Part shown: positions 36,590 to 46,033 of the stretch, one piece after another | How positions within the stretch are numbered: position 1 is the stretch's first letter | How the letters are laid out: each line of letters begins with the position of its first letter | Assembly: GCF_034057115.1 (NCBI RefSeq) | Contig: NZ_CP139195.1 | Span: 1,116,001-1,180,000 of the forward strand | Direction of reading: 5' to 3' | DNA: 64,000 nucleotides | DNA from: Pseudomonas sp. AN-1 | GTDB taxonomy: Bacteria > Pseudomonadota > Gammaproteobacteria > Pseudomonadales > Pseudomonadaceae | The notes under the pieces: generated by a model | Seen by the model: the letters and a program-made list of their open reading frames with translations, nothing else | What the model was told of the DNA's origin: nothing | Database searches by the model: none | Made by a program: the position numbers and the translations under genes

Positions 36590-38245
36590 TCAGCTGCCGG
36601 GCGGTGGCTCGACCACCCCTGCCCAGTCCACATAGCGCCGCCACTGGGCCTTGAGTTCCTCGACCTTCTGCGGATGGCGGGCGGACAGGTCGGTGGTTTC
36701 GCCGCGATCCTCGGCCAGGTTGTAGAGCTTCCATTCGTAGGGCCGGTCGGGCAGCGGCGGACCGCTGTGCGGGGCGCGGGCGGCCACCAGTTTCCAGTCG
36801 CCGTCGCGCACGTAGGCCTGGCCGAACAGCTCGCCAACCACCTGTCGCGGCGTGTCGGCCCGTCCGCCGGCGAGCATGGCCAACAGCGAGCGCCCGGTCA
36901 TCGGCGCCTTGGGCGCTCCCCGGTAGCTGTCGCCGGGCAGCGGCAGGCCGGCCACCTCGAGGAAGGTCGGCGCCAGGTCGTCGACCCGGCCGAAGCCGCC
37001 GAGGATGCGCCCGCCCCCGCCGCCCATGGCCGCCGGCAGGCGCACGATGGTCGGCACGGCGATGCCGCCCTCGGCGGTGGTGCCCTTGACCAGACTGAAC
37101 GGCGTCGCGCTGACCTCGGCCCAGCGGTAGCCGTAGTTGATGTTGGAGCCCCGGCGGCCGATGTTGGCCAGCGAGTCGTCGGTCATGCCGTCGCCCGGCG
37201 AGTAGCCCTTGGCGTGGTCCTCGCCGGCGGCGCCGTTGTCGGACATGAACACGATCAGGGTGTTCTCGTATTCACCGATGCGCTTGAGGTAGTCGATCAG
37301 CCGGCCGATGTTCGCATCCAGGTGCTCGACCATGGCCGCGTATACCTCCATCTTGCGCGCCTGCACCGCCTTCTCCGTAGCATCGAGCTGCTGCCACTGC
37401 GGGCTCGGCACGCTCGCCGGCGCAGCGGCGACGAACTGCGGATCGACCAGCCCGAGCCGTTTCAGGCGCTCGATGCGCTCCTCACGGATGGCGTCGTAGC
37501 CGGCGGCGTAGCGGCCACGGTACTTGTCGATGTAGGCCTCGGGAGCGTGCAGCGGCCAGTGCGGCGCCGTGTAGGCGGCGTAGGCGAAGAACGGCTTGCC
37601 GCTCGCTCGCCCGGACTCGATGTAGTCGATCAGCTTGTCGGTGTAGAAGTCGCTGGAGAAGAAGTTCTCCGGCAGCTCGACGGGCTTGCCGTCCTCGCGG
37701 TAGCTGACGTTCTCGACCCGCACCGTCGAGCCCGGCAGCGGCTTGAAGTGGCTGGCGCCGCCTTCGAGCAGGGTCAGCGAGCGGTCGAAGCCCCAGGCGT
37801 GCGGCCCCTGGTCGTCGGCCTTGCCCAGGTGCCACTTGCCGGCCATGTAGGTGACATAGCCGCCGTCCTTGAGCAGCCGCGGCAGCGAATGGGCGCGCCC
37901 ATTGAGATGCCCCTCGTAGCCCGGACGGCCCTGCAGGGACTTGGCGAAGGGCAGCACCTCGGCCATGGTGCCGAGGCCGACCAGGTGGTTGTCGGTGCCG
38001 GACATCAGCATCGCCCGGGTCGGCGAGCAGGTCGGCGCGGCGTAGAAGTCGGTCATCCGCACCCCCTCCCCGGCCAGTTGGTCGAGGCTCGGCGTCTCGA
38101 TCTCGCCGCCGAAGCTGGCGAGGTCGGAGAAGCCCAGGTCATCGGCGAGGATCAGCAGGATGTTCGGCTGCTCGGCCGCGGCGGTGCCGGCCGGCAATAC
38201 GCAGGCCAGCAGGGCGGCACCGGCCGCCCGCTTGAGTCGTTTCAT
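36590..38245 (-). CDS. periplasmic arylsulfatase (type I, FGly)
   Basis: A 551-residue sulfatase with a signal peptide (KRLKRAAGAALLACVLPAGTAAA). NILLILADDLGFSDLASFGGEIETPSLDQLA holds the metal-binding aspartates, and YAAPTCSPTRAMLMSG holds the CxPxR motif whose cysteine becomes formylglycine; YMAGKWHLG and FMSDNGAAGEDHAKG supply the other active-site residues. It hydrolyses sulfate esters, probably aryl, in the periplasm. AACAAGAA-type Crc sites lie 13-23 nt before the start, and it shares an operon with the SMP-30-like gene 35 bp upstream. It could free a phenol for the neighbouring pathway, or sulfate for growth. Confidence 0.92.
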   Translation of the reverse strand: MKRLKRAAGAALLACVLPAGTAAAEQPNILLILADDLGFSDLASFGGEIETPSLDQLAGEGVRMTDFYAAPTCSPTRAMLMSGTDNHLVGLGTMAEVLPFAKSLQGRPGYEGHLNGRAHSLPRLLKDGGYVTYMAGKWHLGKADDQGPHAWGFDRSLTLLEGGASHFKPLPGSTVRVENVSYREDGKPVELPENFFSSDFYTDKLIDYIESGRASGKPFFAYAAYTAPHWPLHAPEAYIDKYRGRYAAGYDAIREERIERLKRLGLVDPQFVAAAPASVPSPQWQQLDATEKAVQARKMEVYAAMVEHLDANIGRLIDYLKRIGEYENTLIVFMSDNGAAGEDHAKGYSPGDGMTDDSLANIGRRGSNINYGYRWAEVSATPFSLVKGTTAEGGIAVPTIVRLPAAMGGGGGRILGGFGRVDDLAPTFLEVAGLPLPGDSYRGAPKAPMTGRSLLAMLAGGRADTPRQVVGELFGQAYVRDGDWKLVAARAPHSGPPLPDRPYEWKLYNLAEDRGETTDLSARHPQKVEELKAQWRRYVDWAGVVEPPPGS

Positions 38246-38280
38246 GAAATGTTCCCGTTGTTCTTGTTGGCCCAGTCTGC

Positions 38281-39348
38281 TCACTCATCCGCCTGGGTGG
38301 ATTGCAGGCGCAGCAGACGATCCCCGGTATAGGAGCCGACATAGAGTACCCCGCCGGCGTCGACCGCCACCGAGGCGCCGGCCAGCACGCCCTCCTTCGC
38401 CGCGAACAGCTCGCGGTTCTCGCCGCTCTGCGTATCCACGGCAGACACCTTGAAGCCCACCGGGCAGTGCTCGACATGGCTGGCGAAGCAGCGCTGGAAG
38501 GCGCCGACGTCGTCGATGCCGGCGCCGAGCAGGCGGCCGTCCGCGCCCCAGCTCAGGTTGTCGACCATGTAGCCGACCGGGACCCGCGCCAGCGGGCGTT
38601 TTTCCTGCAGGTCGAACTGGCGAATCTCTCCAGCGGTCCAGGCGGCGAACCAGGCATGCCGACCATCGGCCGACACCTGCACGCCGTTGGGGAACGGCGC
38701 CTCGCTGCCCTCGACCTTGGCCAGCGACTGCCCCGGCGCCCAGCGCATCAGGTAGCCGGTGTCGCGACCGTCGAGCAACTGCTCGAGCGGCAGCGGCGGC
38801 GCCATGCTCGGCGACTCGAACATCACGGTGGCGACGAAGCCGCCATCGGGGGTGGCCGCCACGTCGTTGAAGCGGCCAATCTCCTGCTGCTCGACGCAGC
38901 CGCGCCAGTACGCCTGCCAGTCGCCGCCATCCGCCACCAGTTCGACGAACTCGACGGCTTCGCGACCGCTGTGGTTGACCACCAGCAGCTGCTGGCGGCC
39001 ATCGGCACGCGGCGCAAGGTGGATGCCATGGGCGCCGGGGGCCTGCGGCGGCGCGCTACAGCCCGCCTCGCCCCAGCCTTCCTGCGGCGCGATCTGCAGC
39101 GGCAGGTCGCGTGCCGTCTCGCTCTGCAGGTCCATGATGCGCAGGCGCGAAACCTGCTGGCCGGCCAGGCCGGGGGTGATGCTCATGATCAGCTGGCGGC
39201 CGTCCGGAGTGAGTTCCAGATCCTCCGGCGGGGCGATGCCGCAGACCGGCTGGAAGCCTTGCCCCGGCGTGCAGGGCGGAGCGGCGGCGAAGGCGGCAGT
39301 ACCGAGCAGCGAACAGGCCATGATGGCGGCGGGATGGATCCTGGGCAC
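38281..39348 (-). CDS. secreted SMP-30/arylesterase-like beta-propeller protein
   Basis: A 355-residue exported protein: signal peptide (HPAAIMACSLLGTAAFAAA), then repeated blades such as PPEDLELTPDGRQLIMS, FNDVAATPDGGFVATVMF, GVQVSADGRHAWFAAW and GASVAVDAGGVLYVGSYTGDRLLRL, each with the Asp/Gly turn of SMP-30/paraoxonase-type propellers. Such enzymes are Ca-dependent lactonases or esterases. Several Cys pairs (PPCTPG, PVCG) may form disulfides. The GTG at 39348 is preferred because AGGAG lies 6 nt before it. It precedes the arylsulfatase by 35 bp, so the two probably process one extracellular substrate. Confidence 0.75.
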   Translation of the reverse strand: MPRIHPAAIMACSLLGTAAFAAAPPCTPGQGFQPVCGIAPPEDLELTPDGRQLIMSITPGLAGQQVSRLRIMDLQSETARDLPLQIAPQEGWGEAGCSAPPQAPGAHGIHLAPRADGRQQLLVVNHSGREAVEFVELVADGGDWQAYWRGCVEQQEIGRFNDVAATPDGGFVATVMFESPSMAPPLPLEQLLDGRDTGYLMRWAPGQSLAKVEGSEAPFPNGVQVSADGRHAWFAAWTAGEIRQFDLQEKRPLARVPVGYMVDNLSWGADGRLLGAGIDDVGAFQRCFASHVEHCPVGFKVSAVDTQSGENRELFAAKEGVLAGASVAVDAGGVLYVGSYTGDRLLRLQSTQADE

Positions 39349-39547
39349 GGGCAACTCCTTTGACTTTGCAGGCATGGTTCACGGCAAAGCTACCAGCCGG
39401 GCAGCGGGCGACCAGACAAACGAAGCGAACGGTGCTTTCGCTTTAACGTCGATGAAGCCGCCGGCCGGGTTGGCCAGAATGACCTTACCTCGACAACCAG
39501 ACGGATCTCGCGCAGGCAGCGGCGCAGAAGGATCCCAGGAGAGCCAC

Positions 39548-40504
39548 ATGACAAGTGCAGACCACAACCTCGATCCCAGCCTCGATCCCCGCCAGTTCCG
39601 CCGCGCCCTCGGCAACTTCGCCAGCGGGGTGACCATCGTCACCGCCTGCGGCGCCGACGGCCACAAGGTCGGCGTCACCGCCAACAGCTTCAACTCGGTC
39701 TCGCTGGAGCCGCCGCTGATCCTCTGGAGCCTGGACAAGCGCTCCAGCGCCTGGGAGGTGTTCCAGGACGCCAGCCACTTCGCGGTCAACCTGCTGGCCG
39801 CCGAGCAGATCGCCCTGTCCAACCACTTCGCCCACCCGCAGGAAGACAAGTTCGCCGGCATCGAGCACAGCGCAGGGCTCGGCGGCGCGCCGCTGTTCGA
39901 CGGCTGCGCCGGCAACTTCCAGTGCAGCCAGTTCCAGCACGTCGACGGCGGCGACCACTGGATCATGATCGGCAAGGTGGAGCGCTACGAGGACCACGGC
40001 CGCGCGCCGCTGGTCTACCACCAAGGCGGCTACGCCATGGTTCTGCCGCATCCGCGCGGGCGCAAACCGCAGGACAGCGAGGCGAGCGAGAGCCGCGACC
40101 TGCTCAACACCCGCCTCGGCGACAACCTGTTCTACCTGCTGATCCAGGCGGTCAACGCCTGCCATCCGCGCTTCGTCCAGGAGAACCTGGCGCTGGGCCT
40201 GCGCAACAGCGAGGCACGCCTGCTGCTGGTGCTGGACAGCGCGCCCAACGCCAGCCTCGCCGAACTGCAGCAGGCCGCCGCCATGCCGGCGCAGGAAGTG
40301 GAGGAAGCCCTGAGTGCCCTGCAGGAACGCGGCTACCTGCAACCGGCCGGCACGCGCCACGAGGTCAGCGCCGCCGGGCACGCCAAGCTGGAGGCGCTGT
40401 GGGCCACGGTGAGCAAGGCGCAGCAGGACATCTTCGGCACCCTCAGCGATGGCGAGCTGGAAGTGTTCAAGAAGGCGCTGCGCCTGGGCATGGCCAGCCG
40501 CTGA
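39548..40504 (+). CDS. flavin reductase with C-terminal MarR-like domain (two-component monooxygenase reductase)
   Basis: A 318-residue protein. Residues about 14-165 are a flavin-reductase-like split barrel (RRALGNFASGVTIVTA; GVTANSFNSVSLEPPLILWSLDKRSSAWEVF; HFAVNLLA). Residues about 185-318 form a winged-helix MarR-like region (RLGDNLFYLLIQAVNACHPRF; LSALQERGYLQPAG). This architecture is that of the C1 reductase of Acinetobacter p-hydroxyphenylacetate hydroxylase, where the extra domain binds the phenolic substrate and relieves autoinhibition. It is the natural partner for the oxygenase at 52824-54044, although 13 kb away and on the opposite strand. No sigma-54 site was found in its 199-bp upstream spacer. 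Confidence 0.88.
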   Translation: MTSADHNLDPSLDPRQFRRALGNFASGVTIVTACGADGHKVGVTANSFNSVSLEPPLILWSLDKRSSAWEVFQDASHFAVNLLAAEQIALSNHFAHPQEDKFAGIEHSAGLGGAPLFDGCAGNFQCSQFQHVDGGDHWIMIGKVERYEDHGRAPLVYHQGGYAMVLPHPRGRKPQDSEASESRDLLNTRLGDNLFYLLIQAVNACHPRFVQENLALGLRNSEARLLLVLDSAPNASLAELQQAAAMPAQEVEEALSALQERGYLQPAGTRHEVSAAGHAKLEALWATVSKAQQDIFGTLSDGELEVFKKALRLGMASR

Positions 40505-40512
40505 TCCATCCC

Positions 40513-40540
40513 GCGCGGGGCCGCCCGGCCCCGCGCTTCT
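40513..40540 (+). terminator. rho-independent terminator after the flavin reductase
   Basis: GCGCGGGGCC (40513-40522), loop GCCC, GGCCCCGCGC (40527-40536), then TTCT. It sits between the convergent reductase and Bcr-type genes and could serve both strands. Confidence 0.7.
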
Positions 40541-40557
40541 CCCTCCTCACCAACCCG

Positions 40558-41772
40558 TCAGGCACCGGCCTCCTGCGCCGGCTCGGCCAGCGGCTCGGCG
40601 CGCAGACGCCAGGCCAGCAGGCCGGCGACATTGAAGCCGAACACCACCAGCGCCAGCGGCAACAGGCTGCCATCGTGCAGCCGGCTGACCAGCAGCCCGG
40701 CGAGCATGCCCATGCCGAAGGTGAGGCTGACGTGCAGCGCCGACGCCTGGCCGGCGCGCGCACCCTGCTCGGCCATCGCCAGCGCCGTGGCGTTGGGACC
40801 GACCAGGCCGACGCTCGACACCAGCACGAAGAACGCCGGCAGGATCAGCCACAGCCCGCTTAAACCCACGAGCTGGTTGAGCACCAGCAGGCTGCCGGCC
40901 AGCAGCGGCGCCCAGAGCACTCTCGGCAACAGTTGCTGCGGGCTGAACCGACGCAGCAGCAGGCGCACCAGTTGGCTGGCCAGCACCAGGCCGATGGCGT
41001 TGACGCCGAAGAACAGGCCGAAGCGCTGCGGCGATACCCCGTGCAGCTCGATCAGCACGAACGGCGAGCCGACGATGTAGGCGAACATCGCCCCGGTGGT
41101 GCAGGCCTGGCTCAGCGAAGGGCCGATGAAGCGCCTATCCCGCAGCAACTGACCGTAGCCGCTCAGCACCGGGCGCAGCGCCAGGCGCGTGCTGCGCTGG
41201 GCAAGACTCTCGTCGAGCACCGTCAGCAGGCCGAGCAGGCAGAAGGCGCCGAAGCCTGCCAGGGCCAGGAAGATCGCGTGCCAGCCCCACAGCGCCAGGA
41301 CCAGGCCGCCGGCCAGCGGCGCGAGCACCGGCGCCACGCCCATCACCAGGGTGATCAGGCTCATCACCCGGGCGGTCTGCTGCGCCGTGCAGCGGTCGCG
41401 GACGATGGCCACCACCAGCACCGCACTGGCGCAACCGCCCAGTCCCTGCACAAAGCGCCAGCCGCACAGCTCGGCGAGACTGTCGCTGCCGACCAGCAGC
41501 GACGCCAGGGTGTACAGGGACAGGCCGAACAGCAGCGGCGGCCGGCGGCCGAAACGGTCGCTGATCGGCCCGTAGCAGAGCATGCCGAGCAGCATGCCGA
41601 CGAAGTAGGCGGAAAAGCTCAGCTCCACCTCGCCGGGCGCCAGCGTCAGCGCCGCCTGGATCGCCGGGAAGGCCGGTAGGTACATGTCGGTCGACATCGG
41701 GGCGATGGCGGTCAGGGTGCCCAGCAGCAACAGCAGCATGAGCGGTACGTCTCTGGTCGAAGTCACGGACAA
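40558..41772 (-). CDS. Bcr/CflA-family drug-resistance MFS transporter
   Basis: A 404-residue MFS protein, about twelve TM segments. TDMYLPAFPAIQAALTLAPGEVELSFSAYFVGMLLGMLCYGPISDRFGRRPPLLFG contains the Bcr/CflA N-terminal pattern and the MFS loop 2-3 motif (GPISDRFGRRP). The RFVQGLGGCASAV segment is motif C-like. Members export bicyclomycin, sulfonamides, dipeptides or cysteine. Start TTG at 41772 (AGGAG 5 nt before) or a GTG two codons later. Position beside the catabolic genes suggests efflux of a toxic intermediate, but this is weak. Confidence 0.87.
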   Translation of the reverse strand: MSVTSTRDVPLMLLLLLGTLTAIAPMSTDMYLPAFPAIQAALTLAPGEVELSFSAYFVGMLLGMLCYGPISDRFGRRPPLLFGLSLYTLASLLVGSDSLAELCGWRFVQGLGGCASAVLVVAIVRDRCTAQQTARVMSLITLVMGVAPVLAPLAGGLVLALWGWHAIFLALAGFGAFCLLGLLTVLDESLAQRSTRLALRPVLSGYGQLLRDRRFIGPSLSQACTTGAMFAYIVGSPFVLIELHGVSPQRFGLFFGVNAIGLVLASQLVRLLLRRFSPQQLLPRVLWAPLLAGSLLVLNQLVGLSGLWLILPAFFVLVSSVGLVGPNATALAMAEQGARAGQASALHVSLTFGMGMLAGLLVSRLHDGSLLPLALVVFGFNVAGLLAWRLRAEPLAEPAQEAGA

Positions 41773-41799
41773 GCCTTCTCCTTTTTCGTAAACGCAAAA

Positions 41800-41820
41800 G
41801 GGGAGGCAAGCCGCCTCCCC
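41800..41820 (-). terminator. hairpin after the last gene of the catabolic operon
   Basis: GGGGAGGC (41800-41807) and GCCTCCCC (41813-41820) form an 8-bp stem with a 5-nt loop, 23 bp past the final hydrolase stop. On the minus strand it is followed by TTTTGCG, a T-run consistent with a rho-independent terminator. Confidence 0.8.
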
Positions 41821-41842
41821 CTCGGTCCTGCTCAGTCGCGGT

Positions 41843-42736
<894 letters not shown>

Positions 42737-43768
42737 TCAGTGGCCCTTGCCTGCCGCCAGCAGGTCGAGGGCCACGTCGACGATCATGTCTTCCTGGCCG
42801 CCGACCATGCGCCGGCGGCCCAGCTCGACGAGGATGTCGAGGGTCTTCAGGCCGTACTTGGCCGCCGCCACTTCGGCGTGGCGCAGGAAGCTCGAGTAGA
42901 CGCCGGCGTAGCCGAGGCCGAGGGTCTCGCGGTCGACGCGCACCGGGCGGTCCTGCAGCGGACGCACCAGGTCGTCGGCGGCGTCCATCAGGCGGTACAG
43001 GTCGGTGCCGTGGTTCCAGCCCAGGCGTTCGGCGGCGGCGATGAACACCTCCAGCGGCGCATTGCCGGCGCCGGCGCCCATGCCGGCCAGCGAGGCGTCG
43101 ATGCGGTCGCAACCCTCCTCCACCGCGGCGATGGAGTTGGCCACGCCGAGGGACAGGTTGTGGTGGGCGTGCATGCCGGTCTGGGTCTCGGCATTCAGCA
43201 CCGCCTTGAACGCGCGCATGCGGTCGCGGATGTCGTTCATGTTCATCGCGCCGCCGGAGTCGGCCATGTAGATGCACTGCGCGCCGTAGCTTTCCATCAG
43301 CTTGCCCTGGGCGGCCAGCTGCTCGGCCGGGATCATGTGGCTCATCATCAGGAAGCCGACGGTGTCCATGCCCAGGCTGCGCGCGTATTCGATGTGCTGC
43401 TTCGACACATCGGCCTCGGTGCAGTGGGTGGCCACGCGCACCGAGCGGGCGCCGGCGTCGTAGGCGGCCTTGAGGTCGTGCACGGTGCCGATGCCGGGCA
43501 GCAGCAGCACGGTGATCCTGGCGTGCTTGATCACGTCGGCGGTGGCCTCGATCCACTCCAGGTCGGAGTGCGCGCCGAAGCCGTAGTTGAAGCTCGAGCC
43601 CTGCAGGCCGTCGCCGTGGGTGACTTCGATGGAATCCACCTTGGCCTGGTCCAGGGCGCGGGCGATGTCCTGCACGTTCTGGATCGAGTACTGGTGGCGC
43701 ACGGCGTGGCTGCCGTCGCGCAGGGTCACGTCGGAGATGTACAGCTTCTTGCTCGGGTCGAAGGTCAT
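42737..43768 (-). CDS. mhpE: 4-hydroxy-2-oxovalerate aldolase
   Basis: A 343-residue DmpG/MhpE/BphI-type aldolase that splits 4-hydroxy-2-oxoacids to pyruvate and an aldehyde. The HMGL-like N-terminus [20 protein letters not shown] carries the metal-binding Asp and catalytic Arg; [23 protein letters not shown] supplies the metal histidines; [16 protein letters not shown] is also conserved. It channels the aldehyde to the adjacent dehydrogenase (11-bp spacing). Ribosome site GAGGAGAAGCGCC. Confidence 0.96.
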   Translation of the reverse strand: MTFDPSKKLYISDVTLRDGSHAVRHQYSIQNVQDIARALDQAKVDSIEVTHGDGLQGSSFNYGFGAHSDLEWIEATADVIKHARITVLLLPGIGTVHDLKAAYDAGARSVRVATHCTEADVSKQHIEYARSLGMDTVGFLMMSHMIPAEQLAAQGKLMESYGAQCIYMADSGGAMNMNDIRDRMRAFKAVLNAETQTGMHAHHNLSLGVANSIAAVEEGCDRIDASLAGMGAGAGNAPLEVFIAAAERLGWNHGTDLYRLMDAADDLVRPLQDRPVRVDRETLGLGYAGVYSSFLRHAEVAAAKYGLKTLDILVELGRRRMVGGQEDMIVDVALDLLAAGKGH

Positions 43769-43779
43769 GGCGCTTCTCC

Positions 43780-44721
43780 TCAGCCGTTGATCATGGAAAG
43801 CGCCATGCGCTCGGCGGTGGCCAGCGCGGCGGAGGTCATGATGTCGAGGTTGCCGGCGTAGGCCGGCAGGTAGTGGGCGGCGCCTTCGACTTCGAGGAAC
43901 ACCGAGGTCTTGAGACCGGAGAACTTGCCATGGCCCGGGATGGTCAGCGGCGCGTCCTCGGGTATCACGTCGAACTGCACCTTCTGCTTCAGGCGGTAGC
44001 CCGGCACGTAGGCCTGCACGGCCTGGGCCATTTCCTCGACCGAGGCTTCGACCTTGGCCTGGTCGACCGCTTCGGACAGCACGAACACGGTGTCGCGCAT
44101 GATCAGCGGCGGCTCGGCCGGGTTCATGACGATGATCGCCTTGCCCTTGGCGGCGCCGCCGATCACCTCGATGGCCTTGGAGGTGGTCTCGGTGAATTCG
44201 TCGATGTTGGCGCGGGTGCCCGGGCCGGCGGATTTCGAAGCAATGGAAGCGACGATCTCGGCGTAGTGCACCTTGGCCACGCGCGATACCGCGGCGACCA
44301 TCGGGATGGTGGCCTGGCCGCCGCAGGTGACCATGTTGACGTTGGTCGCGGCGAGGTTTTCTTCCAGATTGACCACCGGCACGCAGTACGGGCCGATGGC
44401 CGCCGGGGTCAGGTCGATCAGGCGGATGCCAGGCTTGAGCGAGCGCAGGAAGGCGTCGTTCTTGACGTGGGCGCCCGCGCTGGTGGCGTCGAACACGAAG
44501 TCGATGTCCTGGAACACGTCCATGCGGGTCAGGCCCTCGACACCCTCGTGGGTGGTGGCCACGCCCATGCGCGCGGCGCGGGCCAGGCCATCGGAGGCCG
44601 GGTCGATGCCGACCATGGCGCCCATTTCCAGATTCTGGCCGTGGCGCAGGATCTTGATCATCAGGTCGGTGCCGATGTTGCCCGAGCCGACGATGGCGAC
44701 TTTCAATTTCTTGTTGTTCAT
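43780..44721 (-). CDS. mhpF: acetaldehyde dehydrogenase (acylating)
   Basis: A 313-residue CoA-acylating aldehyde dehydrogenase, DmpF/BphJ type. Rossmann loop [19 protein letters not shown], catalytic cysteine in [16 protein letters not shown] (about residue 132), and [22 protein letters not shown]-like stretch (here [20 protein letters not shown]). It forms a complex with the aldolase and makes acetyl-, propionyl- or longer acyl-CoA. Codons 2-6 contain AACAACAAGAA, a double Crc-type site (44708-44718). Confidence 0.96.
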   Translation of the reverse strand: MNNKKLKVAIVGSGNIGTDLMIKILRHGQNLEMGAMVGIDPASDGLARAARMGVATTHEGVEGLTRMDVFQDIDFVFDATSAGAHVKNDAFLRSLKPGIRLIDLTPAAIGPYCVPVVNLEENLAATNVNMVTCGGQATIPMVAAVSRVAKVHYAEIVASIASKSAGPGTRANIDEFTETTSKAIEVIGGAAKGKAIIVMNPAEPPLIMRDTVFVLSEAVDQAKVEASVEEMAQAVQAYVPGYRLKQKVQFDVIPEDAPLTIPGHGKFSGLKTSVFLEVEGAAHYLPAYAGNLDIMTSAALATAERMALSMING

Positions 44722-44744
44722 CGGGATTTCCTTGTGGATGTCGC

Positions 44745-45533
44745 TCAGTCGAAGCGGATCGAGCAGTTGCCGATGCCGGTCAGGGTCATGCGCAGCTGGT
44801 CGCCGGCCGCCACCGGCACCATGGCCGACAGCGCGCCGGAGAGGATCACCTCGCCGGCCTTGAGGCCCATGCCCAGGCGGCCCAGGGTGTTGGCCAGCCA
44901 GGCCACGGCGATCACCGGCGAGCCCATGGTCGCGGCGCCAGCACCGGTGCCGACGATGCGGCCGTTCTTCTCCAGCACCATGCCGGTGGTGAACAGGTCC
45001 AGCTGGCGCGGGTCGACCAGGCGGTCGCCGAGCACGAACACGCCGCAGGAGGCGTTGTCGGCGACGGTGTCCTGGATGCGGATCTTCCAGTCCTGGATGC
45101 GCGAATCGACGATCTCGAAGCAGGCCATCACGCCCTCGGTGGCGCGCAGCACGTCGGCCACGGTGACCCCCGGCCCGACCAGGTCGTGCTTGAGCACGAA
45201 GGCGATCTCGCCCTCGGCCTTGGGCTGGATCAGCGAGGCCATCGGCACGCTGGAGCCCTGGTCGACGATCATGCGGTCGGTGAGCTGGCCGAAGTCCGGC
45301 TGGTTCACCTTGAGCATGTCCATCACTGCCTGGCTGGTGACGCCGATCTTCTTGCCGACGATGCGCTCGCCCTGCTCCAGGCGGCGGGCGATCAGGCGCT
45401 GCTGGATGGCGTAGGCATCCTCAATGCCCAGTTGCGGGAAGCGCTCGGTCAGCGGCGCCACCGCCTCGCCGCTGCGCAGCGCGTTGAACAGTTCGTCGCC
45501 CAGCGCCGCGATGTCGAAGGAAGTGCTGTTCAC
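44745..45533 (-). CDS. mhpD: 2-keto-4-pentenoate hydratase
   Basis: A 262-residue hydratase of the MhpD/DmpE/BphH family, adding water to 2-hydroxypenta-2,4-dienoate or homologues. [25 protein letters not shown] and [21 protein letters not shown] contain the metal-binding glutamates; [10 protein letters not shown] and the [15 protein letters not shown] segment are diagnostic. GTG start at 45533 with GAGGAG 9 nt upstream; no family-like residues precede it. It is 23 bp before the aldehyde dehydrogenase gene. Confidence 0.94.
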   Translation of the reverse strand: MNSTSFDIAALGDELFNALRSGEAVAPLTERFPQLGIEDAYAIQQRLIARRLEQGERIVGKKIGVTSQAVMDMLKVNQPDFGQLTDRMIVDQGSSVPMASLIQPKAEGEIAFVLKHDLVGPGVTVADVLRATEGVMACFEIVDSRIQDWKIRIQDTVADNASCGVFVLGDRLVDPRQLDLFTTGMVLEKNGRIVGTGAGAATMGSPVIAVAWLANTLGRLGMGLKAGEVILSGALSAMVPVAAGDQLRMTLTGIGNCSIRFD

Positions 45534-45586
45534 GGGGTGGTTCTCCTCTGCGGGGAAACTGCGGAATGGATTGAGAAAGTGCAGGC

Positions 45587-46033
45587 TCATGCGATGGCGT
45601 GACATCCGGCGGCGGCGCACTCGATGTCCTGCTCCTCGCTGGCGCCGGACACGCCGATGGCGCCGACCAGCCGGCCGTCGACCAGCAGCGGGAAGGCGCC
45701 GCCCATCGGCACCATGCGCGGACGCAGCAGCAGGCAGGTGCGCACGTGGTCGGGCGCGCAGCTCATCAGCTCGCCGAGCGCCCCGGTGGGCATGGAGAAG
45801 GACACCGCTGTCATCGCCTTGTCCTGGGCGATGTCGATGGTGTGCAGCGGCGCCTGCGGCAGGCGGGAGAAGGCCAGCAGATGGCCGCCGGCATCGACCA
45901 CCGCGACGCTGACCCGCAGGCCACGCTCCTCGGCGTGGCGCAGGGCGGCGGCGATGGCCTGGTGGGCTGCCGGCAGGCTCAGCGGGTCGCCCAGGCGCTG
46001 GCTTGCTGCGCCGGGGTTGGGGTGCAGGCTCAT
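45587..46033 (-). CDS. GlcG/HbpS-like (DUF336) heme-degrading-family protein
   Basis: A 148-residue GlcG/HbpS-fold protein (ALRHAEERGLRVSVAVVDAGGHLLAFSRLPQAPLHTIDIAQDKAMTAV at the start; GGAFPLLVDGRLVGAIGVSGAS near the end). These small oligomeric proteins often sit in aromatic catabolic clusters; roles proposed include cofactor handling or tautomerisation, but none is settled. No signal peptide. Start overlaps the MMPL gene stop (ATGA), so it is translationally coupled to the transporter. It lacks a Crc-type site. Confidence 0.85.
   Translation of the reverse strand: MSLHPNPGAASQRLGDPLSLPAAHQAIAAALRHAEERGLRVSVAVVDAGGHLLAFSRLPQAPLHTIDIAQDKAMTAVSFSMPTGALGELMSCAPDHVRTCLLLRPRMVPMGGAFPLLVDGRLVGAIGVSGASEEQDIECAAAGCHAIA

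Noticed and set aside
39349-39547. A sigma-54 promoter for the flavin reductase
   Set aside because: TTGGCC is present in the spacer but the spacing to a GC doublet and the -12 element is wrong, so I could not support it.
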